Notes: generated by a model from the letters alone, not told the origin. 64,000 nt of DNA from Tsuneonella sediminis (GCF_051912845.1 NZ_JBNCBU010000001.1:1240001-1304000), one strand, 5' to 3'; shown: positions 46,234-56,164, numbered from the stretch's first letter. A program made the numbers and translations.

Positions 46234-48051
46234 ATGCCGCCCGACCATACTCCCCACCCTCCGCCGGACTACGACGGCTGGGCCACGCTCAGGCGGTTCC
46301 TTCCCTACCTCTGGCCTGCCGGCCGGGCAGACCTGCGCGCGCGGATCGTCGGCGCGATGGTGCTGGTTCTGCTGGCCAAGTCGGTCGTGCTGGCGACCCC
46401 GCTGGCGATGAAGAAGGTCGTCGACACCATGGCTGCGCAGGGCGACCCGCTGGTGTGGGTCGCGCTGTCGTTCGCGATCGCCTACACTGCGGGACGCTTC
46501 CTGGGTGGAACGTTCGACCAGGTCCGCAACATCGTCTTCGAGCGCGTGGGCCAGGAAGCGACCCGCGTGCTCGCCGAAGACACCTTCGGCCGGCTGCACC
46601 AGCTTTCGCTGCGTTTCCACCTGTCGAGGCGCACCGGCGAAATCACGAAGACCATCGAGCGCGGCACCAAAAGCATCGATTCGATGCTCTATTTCCTGCT
46701 GTTCAACATCGCCCCGACGATCGTCGAGCTGCTCGCGGTAGGGATCATCTTCTACACGATGTTCGGGCTACCGCTGGTCGTCGCCACCGCCGCCACCGTG
46801 GTCGTCTACATCGCCGCGACGCGCTGGATAACCGAGTGGCGCACACACCTGCGCAGGAAGATGAACGACCTCGACGGCACCGCGCTGGCCCGCGCGGTCG
46901 ATTCGCTGCTCAACTACGAGACGGTCAAGTTCTTCGGCGCGGAGGCGCGCGAGCGCGAGCGCTACGGAGAAGCGGCCCGCTCGTATGCGAAGGCCGCAAT
47001 CAAGTCGGAGAATTCGCTCGGCGTTCTCAACATCGTCCAGGCGCTGATCATGAACGCGCTGATGCTGTTCGCGCTGGGCTTCTCGGTCTGGCAGTGGAGC
47101 AAGGGCCGCCTGACCGTGGGCGACCTCGTCGCGGTGCAGACCTATCTCACCCAGCTGTTCCGCCCGCTCGACATGCTCGGCTTCGTCTATCGCACGATCC
47201 GCCAGGGGCTGATCGACATGGCGGCGATGTTCAGGCTGATCGACACCGAGGTCGAGATCGCCGACGCACCCGGTGCCCCCGCGCTGATGATCGCCAGGCC
47301 GGTGGTGACCTTCGACGAGGTCGTGTTCGGTTACGAACCCGACCGCACGATCCTTCACGGTCTGTCGTTCGAGGTGCCCGCGGGGGCCCATTACGCGATC
47401 GTCGGCCCCTCGGGCGCGGGCAAGAGCACGATCGCCCGGCTGCTGTTCCGTTTCTACGATCCCTGGTCGGGCCGGATCCTGATCGACGGTGAGGACATCC
47501 GCACGGTGACGCAGGACAGCGTGCGTGCCGCGATTGGCATCGTCCCGCAGGACAGCGTGCTGTTCAACGACACGATCGGGTACAACATCGCCTATGGCCG
47601 CGACGGGGCAACCCGCGACGATGTCGTGCAGGCCGCGCGCGGAGCGGCAATCCTGCCTTTCGTCGAGAGCCTGCCGCTCGGCTTCGACACCGAGGTCGGC
47701 GAGCGCGGCCTCAAGCTGTCCGGCGGTGAAAAGCAGCGCGTCGCGATCGCGCGCACGCTGGTGAAGGACCCGCCCATTCTGTTGCTGGACGAGGCGACCA
47801 GCGCGCTCGATTCGCGAACCGAGCAGGATATCCTGGCGACGCTGCACAAGGTCAGCGAGCACCGGACGTCGATTTCGATCGCGCACCGCTTGTCGACGGT
47901 CGCCGATGCGGATCGCATCCTCGTGCTCGATAGCGGGCGTCTGGCCGAAAGCGGCCGGCACGGTGAACTCCTGCGCTTGGACGGGCTCTACGCCGATATG
48001 TGGGCGCGCCAGCAGGACGAGAGCGAGCAACTGGGCGAAGCGGCCGAATAG
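46234..48051 (+). CDS. ABC transporter of the Atm1/heavy-metal type
   Basis: A 605-residue half-transporter with an N-terminal membrane domain (six helices), and a nucleotide-binding domain with Walker A GPSGAGKST, signature LSGGEKQRVAIAR and Walker B ILLLDEATSALD. The membrane part has the Atm1 motifs LRFHLSRRTGEITKTIERGTKSID and LDGTALARAVDSLLNYETVKFFGAE (ABC-B family of mitochondrial exporters). It probably exports glutathione-bound or sulfur compounds. The start ATG 46234 is preferred over TTG 46198. It follows the protease gene. Confidence 0.9.
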   Translation: MPPDHTPHPPPDYDGWATLRRFLPYLWPAGRADLRARIVGAMVLVLLAKSVVLATPLAMKKVVDTMAAQGDPLVWVALSFAIAYTAGRFLGGTFDQVRNIVFERVGQEATRVLAEDTFGRLHQLSLRFHLSRRTGEITKTIERGTKSIDSMLYFLLFNIAPTIVELLAVGIIFYTMFGLPLVVATAATVVVYIAATRWITEWRTHLRRKMNDLDGTALARAVDSLLNYETVKFFGAEARERERYGEAARSYAKAAIKSENSLGVLNIVQALIMNALMLFALGFSVWQWSKGRLTVGDLVAVQTYLTQLFRPLDMLGFVYRTIRQGLIDMAAMFRLIDTEVEIADAPGAPALMIARPVVTFDEVVFGYEPDRTILHGLSFEVPAGAHYAIVGPSGAGKSTIARLLFRFYDPWSGRILIDGEDIRTVTQDSVRAAIGIVPQDSVLFNDTIGYNIAYGRDGATRDDVVQAARGAAILPFVESLPLGFDTEVGERGLKLSGGEKQRVAIARTLVKDPPILLLDEATSALDSRTEQDILATLHKVSEHRTSISIAHRLSTVADADRILVLDSGRLAESGRHGELLRLDGLYADMWARQQDESEQLGEAAE

Positions 48052-48134
48052 ACCCGCCGGTTGCGCTGCACTGCACAATAGTGCACTGCCCCCCGCTTCC
48101 CCCCTGCTCGCACGAGCGGCTTTCGGACATCGCC

Positions 48135-49628
48135 ATGCCTTCATTCGACGCGCTCCGGCGCGACTGGTTCGCCAATCCGCGCGCCGACATCCTGGCGGGG
48201 ATCGTCGTCGCGCTCGCGCTCGTGCCCGAAGCGATCGGCTTCTCGCTGATCGCCGGGGTCGATCCGCGCGTCGGGCTTTACGCCTCGGTCGCCATCGCGA
48301 TGGTGATTGCCTTCACGGGTGGGCGGCCGGGCATGATCTCGGCGGCCACCGCAGCGGTGGCCGTCCTCGTCGGGCCGCTGGTGCGCGAGCACGGGGTCGA
48401 ATACCTGTTCGCCGCCACGATCCTGATGGGCGTGCTTCAGGCGATCGCCGCGCTGCTGCGGCTGGACCTCCTCATGCAGTTCGTCAGCCGTTCAGTCATC
48501 ACGGGCTTCGTCAACGCGCTGGCGATCCTGATCTTCATGGCGCAGTTGCCGCAACTCGTGAACGTCGGATGGCAGACCTACGCGATGGTCGCCGCGGGGC
48601 TAGCGATCATCTATCTTCTCCCGCGCCTGACCACGGCCGTGCCGTCCCCTCTCGTTGCGATCGCGGTGCTCACCGCAGTAGCGCTGTGGAGCAACGCGCC
48701 GGTCAACACCGTGGGCGACATGGGCGAACTGCCCGGCGGGCTGCCGTTCTTCGCCCTGCCCGACGTGCCGCTGACGATCGAGACGCTGCGGATCATCGCG
48801 CCCTTCTCGCTCGCGATGGCGGCGGTGGGCCTGCTCGAATCGCTGCTGACCGCGCAGATCGTCGACGACATGACCCATACCGACAGCGACAAGCGCCGCG
48901 AGTGCGCGGGCCAGGGCAGCGCCAACGTCGTCGCCGCGCTGTTCGGCGGCATGGGCGGCTGCGCGATGATCGGCCAGTCGGTGATCAACATCACTTCCGG
49001 CGGGCGCGGGCGGCTGTCGACATTTACCGCAGGCGCGGTCCTGCTCGGCGCGCTGACGCTCGCGGGCACGCTGCTCGGCCAGATTCCGATGCCCGCGCTC
49101 GTCGCGGTGATGATCATGGTTTCGATCGGCACCTTCAGCTGGAACTCGATCCCGAACCTGCGGCGTCACCCGTGGCAGTCGTCGGTGGTCATGCTGGCGA
49201 CGGTGGCGACCGTCGTCGGCACTCACGACCTCTCGATAGGCGTGCTGACGGGCGTGCTGCTTTCGGGGATCTTCTTCGCCGGAAAGGTGCGCACGATGTT
49301 CGGCGTCGAACGGGTTCGCGACGGCGAGACGGCGACATATCACGTGCGCGGACAGATCTTCTTCGCCTCGGTCGACCGGTTCTCCCGCGCGTTCGGGCGC
49401 GAGAGCCTGCGGCCCGATCCCGCCGACCATGTGGTGATCGACGTCACCCGCGCGCACTTCTGGGACATTTCGGGCGTCGCCGTACTCGACAAGGTGGTCG
49501 AACGGATGCGCCGCAACGGGCGCAGCGTGCAGGTCGTCGGCCTCAACGAGGCGAGCGCGGATCTGGTCGACCGGTTCGCCCTGACCGACAAGACCGGCGT
49601 CGAGACGGGGCTCGCGCCCCACGCCTGA
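48135..49628 (+). CDS. SulP-family anion transporter with STAS domain
   Basis: A 497-residue SLC26/SulP transporter. The first part, PRADILAGIVVALALVPEAIGFSLIAGVDPRVGLYAS, holds the SulP signature. The C-terminal STAS domain has HVVIDVTRAHFWDISGVAVLDKVVERMRR. Substrates of this family include sulfate, bicarbonate and other anions. The start ATG at 48135 is chosen over an earlier in-frame start that would run through the previous stop. The region before it has tgcactg repeated at 48067 and 48082. Confidence 0.9.
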   Translation: MPSFDALRRDWFANPRADILAGIVVALALVPEAIGFSLIAGVDPRVGLYASVAIAMVIAFTGGRPGMISAATAAVAVLVGPLVREHGVEYLFAATILMGVLQAIAALLRLDLLMQFVSRSVITGFVNALAILIFMAQLPQLVNVGWQTYAMVAAGLAIIYLLPRLTTAVPSPLVAIAVLTAVALWSNAPVNTVGDMGELPGGLPFFALPDVPLTIETLRIIAPFSLAMAAVGLLESLLTAQIVDDMTHTDSDKRRECAGQGSANVVAALFGGMGGCAMIGQSVINITSGGRGRLSTFTAGAVLLGALTLAGTLLGQIPMPALVAVMIMVSIGTFSWNSIPNLRRHPWQSSVVMLATVATVVGTHDLSIGVLTGVLLSGIFFAGKVRTMFGVERVRDGETATYHVRGQIFFASVDRFSRAFGRESLRPDPADHVVIDVTRAHFWDISGVAVLDKVVERMRRNGRSVQVVGLNEASADLVDRFALTDKTGVETGLAPHA

Positions 49629-49649
49629 GGACGGGCCGCGCCCTGCGCG

Positions 49650-52472
49650 TCAGCCGCCCGCCGCCACCGCCCCGTCGAGATCGAGGTCCGCAGCCTTGAT
49701 AACCGTCAGGTCGGGACGCAGCTTCCTGAGTTCGTCGAGAAACTCGGCCGCGTTACCGACAACAACGACCGACGCCTTCTGCGCCGGCAGCAAGGCCTTC
49801 GCCACCGCCTGCGCGGCGGCGGGCGTGACCGCGCCAAGCCGCTGGGCAATCATGCCCGATTCGGTCGGCGCGATGCCCTGCAGCATGAGGTTGGCGACGA
49901 TGCCGTTGAACCCGGCGCTGGTCTCGAGCGAGCGCTGGACGCTGCCGCCGAGGTAAAGGCGGCGCTTCTCGACCGCGTCCGCCTCGAGCGGTTCGGTACC
50001 CAGCCGGTCGAACTGGTCGAGCATGACCCCGACCACCTCGTCGGCCGTATCGTTCTTGGTCTGCGCGCTGGCGGTCAGAAGCGCGGTGTCGGCGGTTGCG
50101 CCAAAACCGCTGTACGCCCCGTAGCTCAGCCCGCGCTTGGTGCGAATCTCCTCGAACAGGCGCCCGTTCGATCCCGACCCGAGCACCGCGTTCGCGATCT
50201 GCAGCGACCAGTACCGGTCGCTGCCACGCGACACGACCCTCGTGCCCACGACCACGGCCGCCTGTCCTGCATCGGGCATGTCGATGACCACGGTGCGCGC
50301 CGGCTGGTCCGCACCGGCCGGGTTGGTGATCGGCGGGGGGGCCGGGACAGTGCTCGTCCAGTCGCCAAACAGGGCGTCGGTTACCGTCTTTGCCTCCTCG
50401 GACGAAATCCCGCCGCTGACGACGATCTTGGCATTTGCGGGGTGCCAGTGCGCCTCGCGCCAGGCAACGAGATCGCCCGGACCGATCGCGGGCAGCGAGT
50501 TCACGGTGGGAATGCTGCCGTAAGGCGCATCGCCATACAGCAGGCGGGTCGTCACCATCCCGGCGAGCGAGCCGGGGTCCTTCATTGCCACCGCGAGGCT
50601 GTCGATGGCGCGCTTGCGCTCAAGGTCGACTTCCTTGTCCGGGAAGCTGGCGTTGCGCACGACGTCGGCAAGGACCTTGCCCGCCGCGGCAAGGTTGGCG
50701 GTCGGCGCGGTCAGGCTGACGAAGTTGCCGTCGTTGGCGGTGCCCACGCCGAGCGAGGCACCAAGGCTTTCGAGTTCCTCCGCGATCCGGGCCGCGCTGC
50801 GTGTCGGGGTTCCCTTGTCGGCAACCGAAGCGGCCAGCGATGCAAGCCCGGCCTTCCCTGCCGGGTCGCTTGCGCTTCCGCCCGGCAGGACCAGCGTGAT
50901 CGTCGCGATGGGGACATCGCCCGTCCGTGCCGACACCAGCGGAATGCCGTTGGCGAGCCGGTCCTCGACCAGCTCAGCCATCGCGACCTGGGGCTTCGCG
51001 CCAGGTGCGGGCGGTTCCTGGCGGGCGCCTTCATCCTTGAGCCGCGCCGGTTCACCGGTCGCCGGAGGGACGCTGGCGAAAGTCGGCATCGGGACCGGAT
51101 TGGCATAGCTCGCCGGGTTGTCCTCTCCCGCTTCATAGCGCCAGGCGACTACGGCTTCGGGTTTGAGCCAGGTGCGGGCGACGCGCTGCACGTCGGCGGC
51201 GGTGACCCTGCCGATCCGCTCGAGCCGGACGTCGGCTGCGCGCGGGTCGCCGGTCGAAACGAGAGCCTCCCCCAGTTCGAAGGCGCGCCCGCGTACCGTC
51301 TCGCGTCGCCGCAGCGCGCTGGCGAAAAGGGTGTTCTTCGCTTCGGCAAGCTCGGCCCCGCTCACGGGCGCGTCGCGTACGGCGGCGATCTGCTTTGCCA
51401 GGATCTCTGCCACCTCGGCCTTGTCGGCAGCCGGGTTGAGGACCGCGAAGGCGGCGAGGTATCCGCCCTCCTCGTTAGTCCCGAGCGCCTCGCTTACGCT
51501 TACCGCCTTGCCCGTGCGCACCAGCGCCTCGTAGAGGCGGCTGTTGTCGCCGGACGACAGGACGGTATCGAGAACCTCGAGCGCGGGCACGTCGGGATGG
51601 TCTACGGGGGGCATCTTCCACAATAGGCCGGTGACCGGCAGCGGCACGTTGGGGGCGGTCGCGACGACGGTTCGCGGGCTCGTGCGCTGGGGCTCCCTCG
51701 TGGTGATCTCCAGCGGCACGGGATTCGCCCGCTGCGGAATGGCGGCGAAATATTCGTCTACCAGCGTGCGCAGGCGAGCCACGTCGAAGTTGCCCGCGAC
51801 GATGAGGGTTGCCGTGTCGGGTCCATAATACGCCTGGTGAAAGGCGCGCGCGTCGTCGAGCGTTGCCGAATTGAGCTGCTCGAGGCTGCCGATGCCCGGC
51901 CGCCGGTTGGGCAGCACGTCATAGGCGTTTTCCGCGATGACCATGCGGATTCGCCCATAGGGCGGCGCCATGATCCGCTGGCGCAGCTCCTCCTTTACGA
52001 TCGAGCGCTCGTTCTCGAACACCTCGGCGTCGACCACCGGACGCGCCATGCGCTCGGCGTGGGTCCACAGCATCGTCTCGAGGTACTCGGCGGGGACGGT
52101 CTCGTAGTAGTTGGTGCGGTCGTCCCCGGTCGACGCATTGCGCTGACCCCCGACGTCCTCGGTCAGCCGGTTGATCATGTTGTAGGGCATGTTCTCGGTC
52201 TTGCGGCTGAGGATATGCTCGAACAGATGGGCAAACCCGCTGCGTCCTTCCGGGTCGTGCTTCGAGCCGACCTCGTACCAGACCGACGTGGTGACCGATG
52301 CGGTCGTGGGATCGGGCAGGGCTATCACCCGCAGGCCATTGCCCAGCGTCCACTCGGTGAACTCTATCGGGGGAGCCACGATCGCGGCGGGCGCGGGATC
52401 GGCCGCGGCCGCGGGCATGGTGCCGACGAGCGCGCCGAACGCGGCCCCAGCGGCCAGAAAAGAACGATACAT
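49650..52472 (-). CDS. M16-family metalloprotease, periplasmic
   Basis: A 940-residue protein with a signal peptide (YRSFLAAGAAFGALVGTMPAAAA) and two fused M16 units. The first has the inverted zinc motif HLFEH (His82, Glu85, His86) with downstream E in NERSIVKEEL. The second unit, around residue 500 onward (LANGIPLVSARTGDVPIATI), lacks that motif and is the non-catalytic partner, as in pitrilysin-like PqqL proteins. It degrades peptides in the periplasm. The ATG at 52472 has a gagg ribosome site; ATG 52490 is an alternative. Confidence 0.92.
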   Translation of the reverse strand: MYRSFLAAGAAFGALVGTMPAAAADPAPAAIVAPPIEFTEWTLGNGLRVIALPDPTTASVTTSVWYEVGSKHDPEGRSGFAHLFEHILSRKTENMPYNMINRLTEDVGGQRNASTGDDRTNYYETVPAEYLETMLWTHAERMARPVVDAEVFENERSIVKEELRQRIMAPPYGRIRMVIAENAYDVLPNRRPGIGSLEQLNSATLDDARAFHQAYYGPDTATLIVAGNFDVARLRTLVDEYFAAIPQRANPVPLEITTREPQRTSPRTVVATAPNVPLPVTGLLWKMPPVDHPDVPALEVLDTVLSSGDNSRLYEALVRTGKAVSVSEALGTNEEGGYLAAFAVLNPAADKAEVAEILAKQIAAVRDAPVSGAELAEAKNTLFASALRRRETVRGRAFELGEALVSTGDPRAADVRLERIGRVTAADVQRVARTWLKPEAVVAWRYEAGEDNPASYANPVPMPTFASVPPATGEPARLKDEGARQEPPAPGAKPQVAMAELVEDRLANGIPLVSARTGDVPIATITLVLPGGSASDPAGKAGLASLAASVADKGTPTRSAARIAEELESLGASLGVGTANDGNFVSLTAPTANLAAAGKVLADVVRNASFPDKEVDLERKRAIDSLAVAMKDPGSLAGMVTTRLLYGDAPYGSIPTVNSLPAIGPGDLVAWREAHWHPANAKIVVSGGISSEEAKTVTDALFGDWTSTVPAPPPITNPAGADQPARTVVIDMPDAGQAAVVVGTRVVSRGSDRYWSLQIANAVLGSGSNGRLFEEIRTKRGLSYGAYSGFGATADTALLTASAQTKNDTADEVVGVMLDQFDRLGTEPLEADAVEKRRLYLGGSVQRSLETSAGFNGIVANLMLQGIAPTESGMIAQRLGAVTPAAAQAVAKALLPAQKASVVVVGNAAEFLDELRKLRPDLTVIKAADLDLDGAVAAGG

Positions 52473-52595
52473 TGCGGCGACCTCCCTCAAACCCTCACGA
52501 AGGATAAGGGTAGCCCAGTCTTTCGCCGGGTTTCAACCACTTCGCCCGACGAGGAGCCGGTCGCTCACTGCGAGCGACGCGGCCCGCCCCGATGA

Positions 52596-53894
52596 TCAGA
52601 GGATATATTTCGAAAGATCGCTGTCGCCGGCGAGGTCGGCAAGCCGGTCTCGCACGTAGTCCGCGTCGATCGTCACCGTCTCTCCCTGATGATCTTCGGC
52701 CTCGAAGCTCAGGTCCTCGAGGAGTTTTTCCATCACGGTCTGCAGGCGGCGAGCGCCGATGTTCTCGACGCTTTCGTTCACCTGCGCGGCAATCCGGGCG
52801 ATCTCGGCGATTGCCTCGGAGTCGATCTCGACGGTAACCTTCTCGGTACCGAGCAGCGCCTTGTACTGCGTAACGAGGTTCGCCCGCGTCTCGGTCAGGA
52901 TGCGCACGAAGTCCTCTTCGGTGAGCGCGCGCAGCTCGACCCGGATCGGCAAGCGACCCTGCAGTTCGGGCAGCATGTCGCTCGGCTTGGCGAGGTGGAA
53001 CGCGCCGCTGCCGATGAACAGCACGTGGTCGGTCTTCATCGGCCCGTACTTGGTGCTGACGGTGGTACCCTCGATCAGCGGCAGGAGATCGCGCTGGACG
53101 CCCTCGCGGCTGACCGATCCGCCGCGCACGTCTGAAACGGCGATCTTGTCGATCTCGTCGAGGAAGACGATGCCGTTGGTTTCGGCGTTGGCGAGCGCGA
53201 CGCGGGCGACGTCGTCCTGGTCCATGCGCCTTTCGGCTTCCTCGTCGACCAGCTTGTCCCATGCGTCGGGGACCTTGAGCTTGCGGCGCTTGAGGGGAGT
53301 CTTGCCCATTGCCTTCGACATCATGTCGGACAGGTTGATCATGCCGACGTTGCCGCCCATCCCGCCCAGATCGAACGGCATGGCGGGGGCTTCCTCGACC
53401 TCGATCTCGACCTCGGTGTCGTTCATCGAGTTGTCGACGATGCGCTGGCGAAACGCCTCGCGGGTCGCCTCGCTCGCGTTCTCGCCGACGAGCGCCTTGA
53501 GCAAACGATCCATCGCTGCCTTGCTGGCCGCCTCGCGCACCGCCTCGCGGCGGCGGTCCTTCTCGAGCCGGATCGCCTCTTCGACGAGGTCGCGGGCGAT
53601 CTGTTCGACGTCCCGTCCGACATAGCCGACCTCGGTGAACTTGGTCGCCTCGACCTTGACGAACGGCGCCTCGGCAAGTCTGGCAAGCCGCCGGCTGATC
53701 TCGGTCTTGCCGCAGCCGGTGGGGCCGATCATCAGGATGTTCTTGGGCGTCACCTCGTCGCGCAGCTCGGGACCGAGCTGCTGGCGCCGCCAGCGATTGC
53801 GCAGCGCCACGGCGACCGCGCGCTTGGCTTCCTTCTGGCCGACGATGTGCTCGTCGAGCGCCGCGACGATGGCTTTGGGGGTCAGCTTTTCCAT
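52596..53894 (-). CDS. hslU: ATP-dependent protease ATPase subunit HslU
   Basis: A 432-residue AAA+ unfoldase with Walker A GPTGCGKTEIS (57-67), Walker B VFLDEIDKI, an I domain containing many acidic residues (VEIEVEEAPAMPFDLGG), and the sensor-2 region. The C-terminus ends SDLSKYIL, matching the HslU tail that binds HslV. It unfolds substrates for HslV and follows hslV by five bases. Confidence 0.97.
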   Translation of the reverse strand: MEKLTPKAIVAALDEHIVGQKEAKRAVAVALRNRWRRQQLGPELRDEVTPKNILMIGPTGCGKTEISRRLARLAEAPFVKVEATKFTEVGYVGRDVEQIARDLVEEAIRLEKDRRREAVREAASKAAMDRLLKALVGENASEATREAFRQRIVDNSMNDTEVEIEVEEAPAMPFDLGGMGGNVGMINLSDMMSKAMGKTPLKRRKLKVPDAWDKLVDEEAERRMDQDDVARVALANAETNGIVFLDEIDKIAVSDVRGGSVSREGVQRDLLPLIEGTTVSTKYGPMKTDHVLFIGSGAFHLAKPSDMLPELQGRLPIRVELRALTEEDFVRILTETRANLVTQYKALLGTEKVTVEIDSEAIAEIARIAAQVNESVENIGARRLQTVMEKLLEDLSFEAEDHQGETVTIDADYVRDRLADLAGDSDLSKYIL

Positions 53895-53899
53895 GGGTC

Positions 53900-54460
53900 T
53901 CAGACGGTTTCCAGGGTGACCTGGTCGTTGGTGAACACGCAGACCTCGGCCGCAACCGCCATGGCGCGGCGGGCGATCTTTTCCGGGTCGCTCTCGTAGT
54001 CGGACAAGGCTCGGGCGGCGGCGAGCGCGTAATTTCCGCCCGATCCGATCGCGGCGATGCCGCCCTCGGGCTCGAGCACGTCGCCGTTCCCGGTGAGGAC
54101 GAGCAACGCGTCCTTGTCGGCGACGATCATCAACGCCTCGAGGTTGCGCAGGTACTTGTCGGTCCGCCAGTCCTTCGCAAGCTCGACCGCGGCGCGCATC
54201 AGCTGGCCGGAATACTGCTCGAGCTTCTTTTCCAGCCGCTCGAACAGGGTGAACGCGTCGGCGGTCGCGCCCGCGAAACCGGCGACCACGGCGCCGTCCT
54301 TGCCGATCCGGCGGACCTTCTTCGCATTGGGCTTCATCACGGTGTTGCCCATCGAGACCTGCCCGTCACCCGCGACGACGGTCCTGTCGCCACGCCTGAC
54401 GCCGATGATGGTGGTGCCGTGCCACGGGGTCAGACCGTGCGCCGAATGTCTCTCGTCCAT
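53900..54460 (-). CDS. hslV: ATP-dependent protease subunit HslV
   Basis: A 186-residue proteasome-type threonine protease. The mature N-terminus is Thr16 in HGTTIIGVRRGDRTVVAGDGQVS, so a 15-residue propeptide precedes it, which is longer than the one-residue propeptide of E. coli HslV. GSGGNYALAAARALSDY and EVCVFTNDQVTLETV are typical. It forms the HslVU complex with HslU. Confidence 0.97.
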   Translation of the reverse strand: MDERHSAHGLTPWHGTTIIGVRRGDRTVVAGDGQVSMGNTVMKPNAKKVRRIGKDGAVVAGFAGATADAFTLFERLEKKLEQYSGQLMRAAVELAKDWRTDKYLRNLEALMIVADKDALLVLTGNGDVLEPEGGIAAIGSGGNYALAAARALSDYESDPEKIARRAMAVAAEVCVFTNDQVTLETV

Positions 54461-54498
54461 GCCGCGCGATATGGGGCGCGGCGATTGAGGGTCAAGCG

Positions 54499-54990
54499 TC
54501 AGCGGCCGCCCGGTCCGCCCGGACCCTGGGCACCGGGCGCGCCGACGGCTCCGATGTTCCCGAACAGGTCCTCGAAGAAGCCGCGCTCGCGCCCGAGCGT
54601 CGGGGTCTTGTCTCCGTCGGGGGTGAGGTAGACCACCTTGTCGACCCCGCTGCGTTCGACCGAGGCGACGTTGCCCGCGGAGTCGAATTCGATCGCGAGA
54701 ACCGAGTGCGCCCCGATACGCGGGCGAACGAACGGCTTGCGCTCGTTCACGCTCGACACGTAGTACCAGGTCGGGTCCCCGAACTGGCTCTCGAAGCTGG
54801 GATGGCCGAGCGCCGCCTGGACCGACTGCTTGTTGTCGACACCCACCGCGATCGAGTTCGTCAGCGCCTGGTCGACGATGAAACCGCGGTTCTCCCTGAT
54901 CGAGGAGCAGCCGCCCGCCGCCAGCGTCGCCGCCGCCAGAAGTCCTGCGCCCAGGAACCGGCCGAAGCCTCGGAAAGCCATCATCGACAA
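54499..54990 (-). CDS. bamE: BamE-like outer-membrane lipoprotein with collagen-like tail
   Basis: A 163-residue lipoprotein: signal with lipobox LAAGGC (Cys28) and a SmpA/OmlA domain (NSIAVGVDNKQSVQAALGHPSF... WYYVSSVNERKPFVRPRI... VYLTPDGDKTPTLGRERGFFEDLFG). BamE stabilises the Bam complex. The C-terminal 22 residues, VGAPGAQGPGGPGG, resemble a short collagen-like repeat that is not part of the usual family length (about 110). Start could be Met3 or Met4. Confidence 0.88.
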   Translation of the reverse strand: MSMMAFRGFGRFLGAGLLAAATLAAGGCSSIRENRGFIVDQALTNSIAVGVDNKQSVQAALGHPSFESQFGDPTWYYVSSVNERKPFVRPRIGAHSVLAIEFDSAGNVASVERSGVDKVVYLTPDGDKTPTLGRERGFFEDLFGNIGAVGAPGAQGPGGPGGR

Positions 54991-55115
54991 AGCCTTTTCG
55001 TTTCGTATTCGTGGTGCGCCTTAGGCAAGCGCGCGGGCGCTGGCAATCGCACGTGGCCCTGCCGCCTGTACGTGCCCGCTTGAATTGCCGCTGAATGCAC
55101 GCGACATGGGCCCGT

Positions 55116-55631
55116 ATGAGCCTTCTCCAGCGCCTTTTCGCCACGAAACCCGATCCGCGCGAGCGGCTCCGCCCGCTGTGGCACGCGGTCGTCGCCGAAG
55201 CGCGGCGGCCGGCGTGGTACGCAGAGGGGGGAGTTGCCGATACCGTGGCGGGCCGCTTCGACATGGTCTGCGCAGTACTCGCCGCGGTGCTGTTGCGGAT
55301 AGAGCGCGACGGGCGGCTGGGCGACGAGTCGGTGCTCCTCACCGAGCTGTTCGTTCACGACATGGACGGGCAGCTGCGCGAGTTCGGCGTCGGCGACGTG
55401 GTCGTGGGCAAGCACGTCGGCAAGCTCGTGGGCGCCATGGGCGGGCGGCTTGGCGCCTATCGCGAGGGGCTCTCGGGCGACGAGGGCGCGCTGGCGCATT
55501 CGGTCGATCGCAACGTCAGTTTCGGCGAAAGGGGGAACCCGGCGTTAGTGGCGGCGGAGCTGCGCGCTCTCGCGGATCGTCTCGCCCGCACGCCGGACGA
55601 CGCGTTGCTGGCAGGCGAAATCGCGCCGTGA
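55116..55631 (+). CDS. Ubiquinol-cytochrome c chaperone (CBP3-like)
   Basis: A 171-residue protein with RERLRPLWHAVVAEARRPAWY, FDMVCAVLAAVLLRIERDG, and FVHDMDGQLREFGVGDVVVGKHVGKL, the conserved blocks of the UPF0174/CBP3 family. These proteins assist cytochrome b assembly in the bc1 complex. The start ATG 55116 gives the usual MSLLQRLF; ATG 55095 is less likely. It is coupled to the DUF177 gene. Confidence 0.92.
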   Translation: MSLLQRLFATKPDPRERLRPLWHAVVAEARRPAWYAEGGVADTVAGRFDMVCAVLAAVLLRIERDGRLGDESVLLTELFVHDMDGQLREFGVGDVVVGKHVGKLVGAMGGRLGAYREGLSGDEGALAHSVDRNVSFGERGNPALVAAELRALADRLARTPDDALLAGEIAP

Positions 55632-56149
55632 ACGGATCCGAGCTGTCGCGCATCGTCAAGTTGCGTCCGCAACCGCCCGAGCGGATCACGGTGACCGCGG
55701 ACGAGGCTGAGCGGGCTGCCCTTGCCGAGCGTTTCGCCGTCCCCGAAATCCGCGCGCTGGCGGCCGAGGTCAATCTCGTCGCGGAAGGCAGCACCCTGGT
55801 TGCGAAGGGATGGCTCGCCGCCGACCTCGTTCAGGCCTGCGCGGTTTCGGGCGATCATTTCGCGGTGCGGATCGACGAGGCGATCGACCTGCTGTTCGTA
55901 GCCGAAGGATCGCTTCCTTCCGGCGAAGAAGAGGACGTCGAACTCGATTCGAGCGGACCCGACGAGATCGAGTACCAGGGAGAGACGATCGACTTGGGCG
56001 AGGCGGTGGCGCAGACCCTTGGCCTTGCGATCGACCCCTACGCAGTCGGGCCCGACGCCGACCGGGCGCGCCGCGAATCCGGGATCACCGACGACGGCGC
56101 CCCCCGCGGGCCGCTCGCCGAGACGCTTGCAAGACTTTCGAAGGACTGA
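55628..56149 (+). CDS. DUF177 (YceD-like) protein
   Basis: A 173-residue protein starting at GTG 55628, overlapping the previous stop. ELSRIVKLRPQPPERITVTADEAERAAL, LVQACAVSGDHFAVRIDEAIDLLF and EYQGETIDLGEAVAQTLGLAIDPYA are typical of DUF177, which in many bacteria precedes rpmF and is linked to 23S rRNA accumulation. Here it follows the bc1 chaperone and is followed by SSB on the other strand; rpmF is not seen. Confidence 0.9.
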   Translation: MNGSELSRIVKLRPQPPERITVTADEAERAALAERFAVPEIRALAAEVNLVAEGSTLVAKGWLAADLVQACAVSGDHFAVRIDEAIDLLFVAEGSLPSGEEEDVELDSSGPDEIEYQGETIDLGEAVAQTLGLAIDPYAVGPDADRARRESGITDDGAPRGPLAETLARLSKD

Positions 56150-56164
56150 GTCCCCGCTGCGCGG

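Noticed and set aside
48067..48088. Repeated tgcactg, 15 bases apart, before the SulP gene
   Set aside because: Too short to call an operator with confidence, although it contains the palindrome gtgcac.
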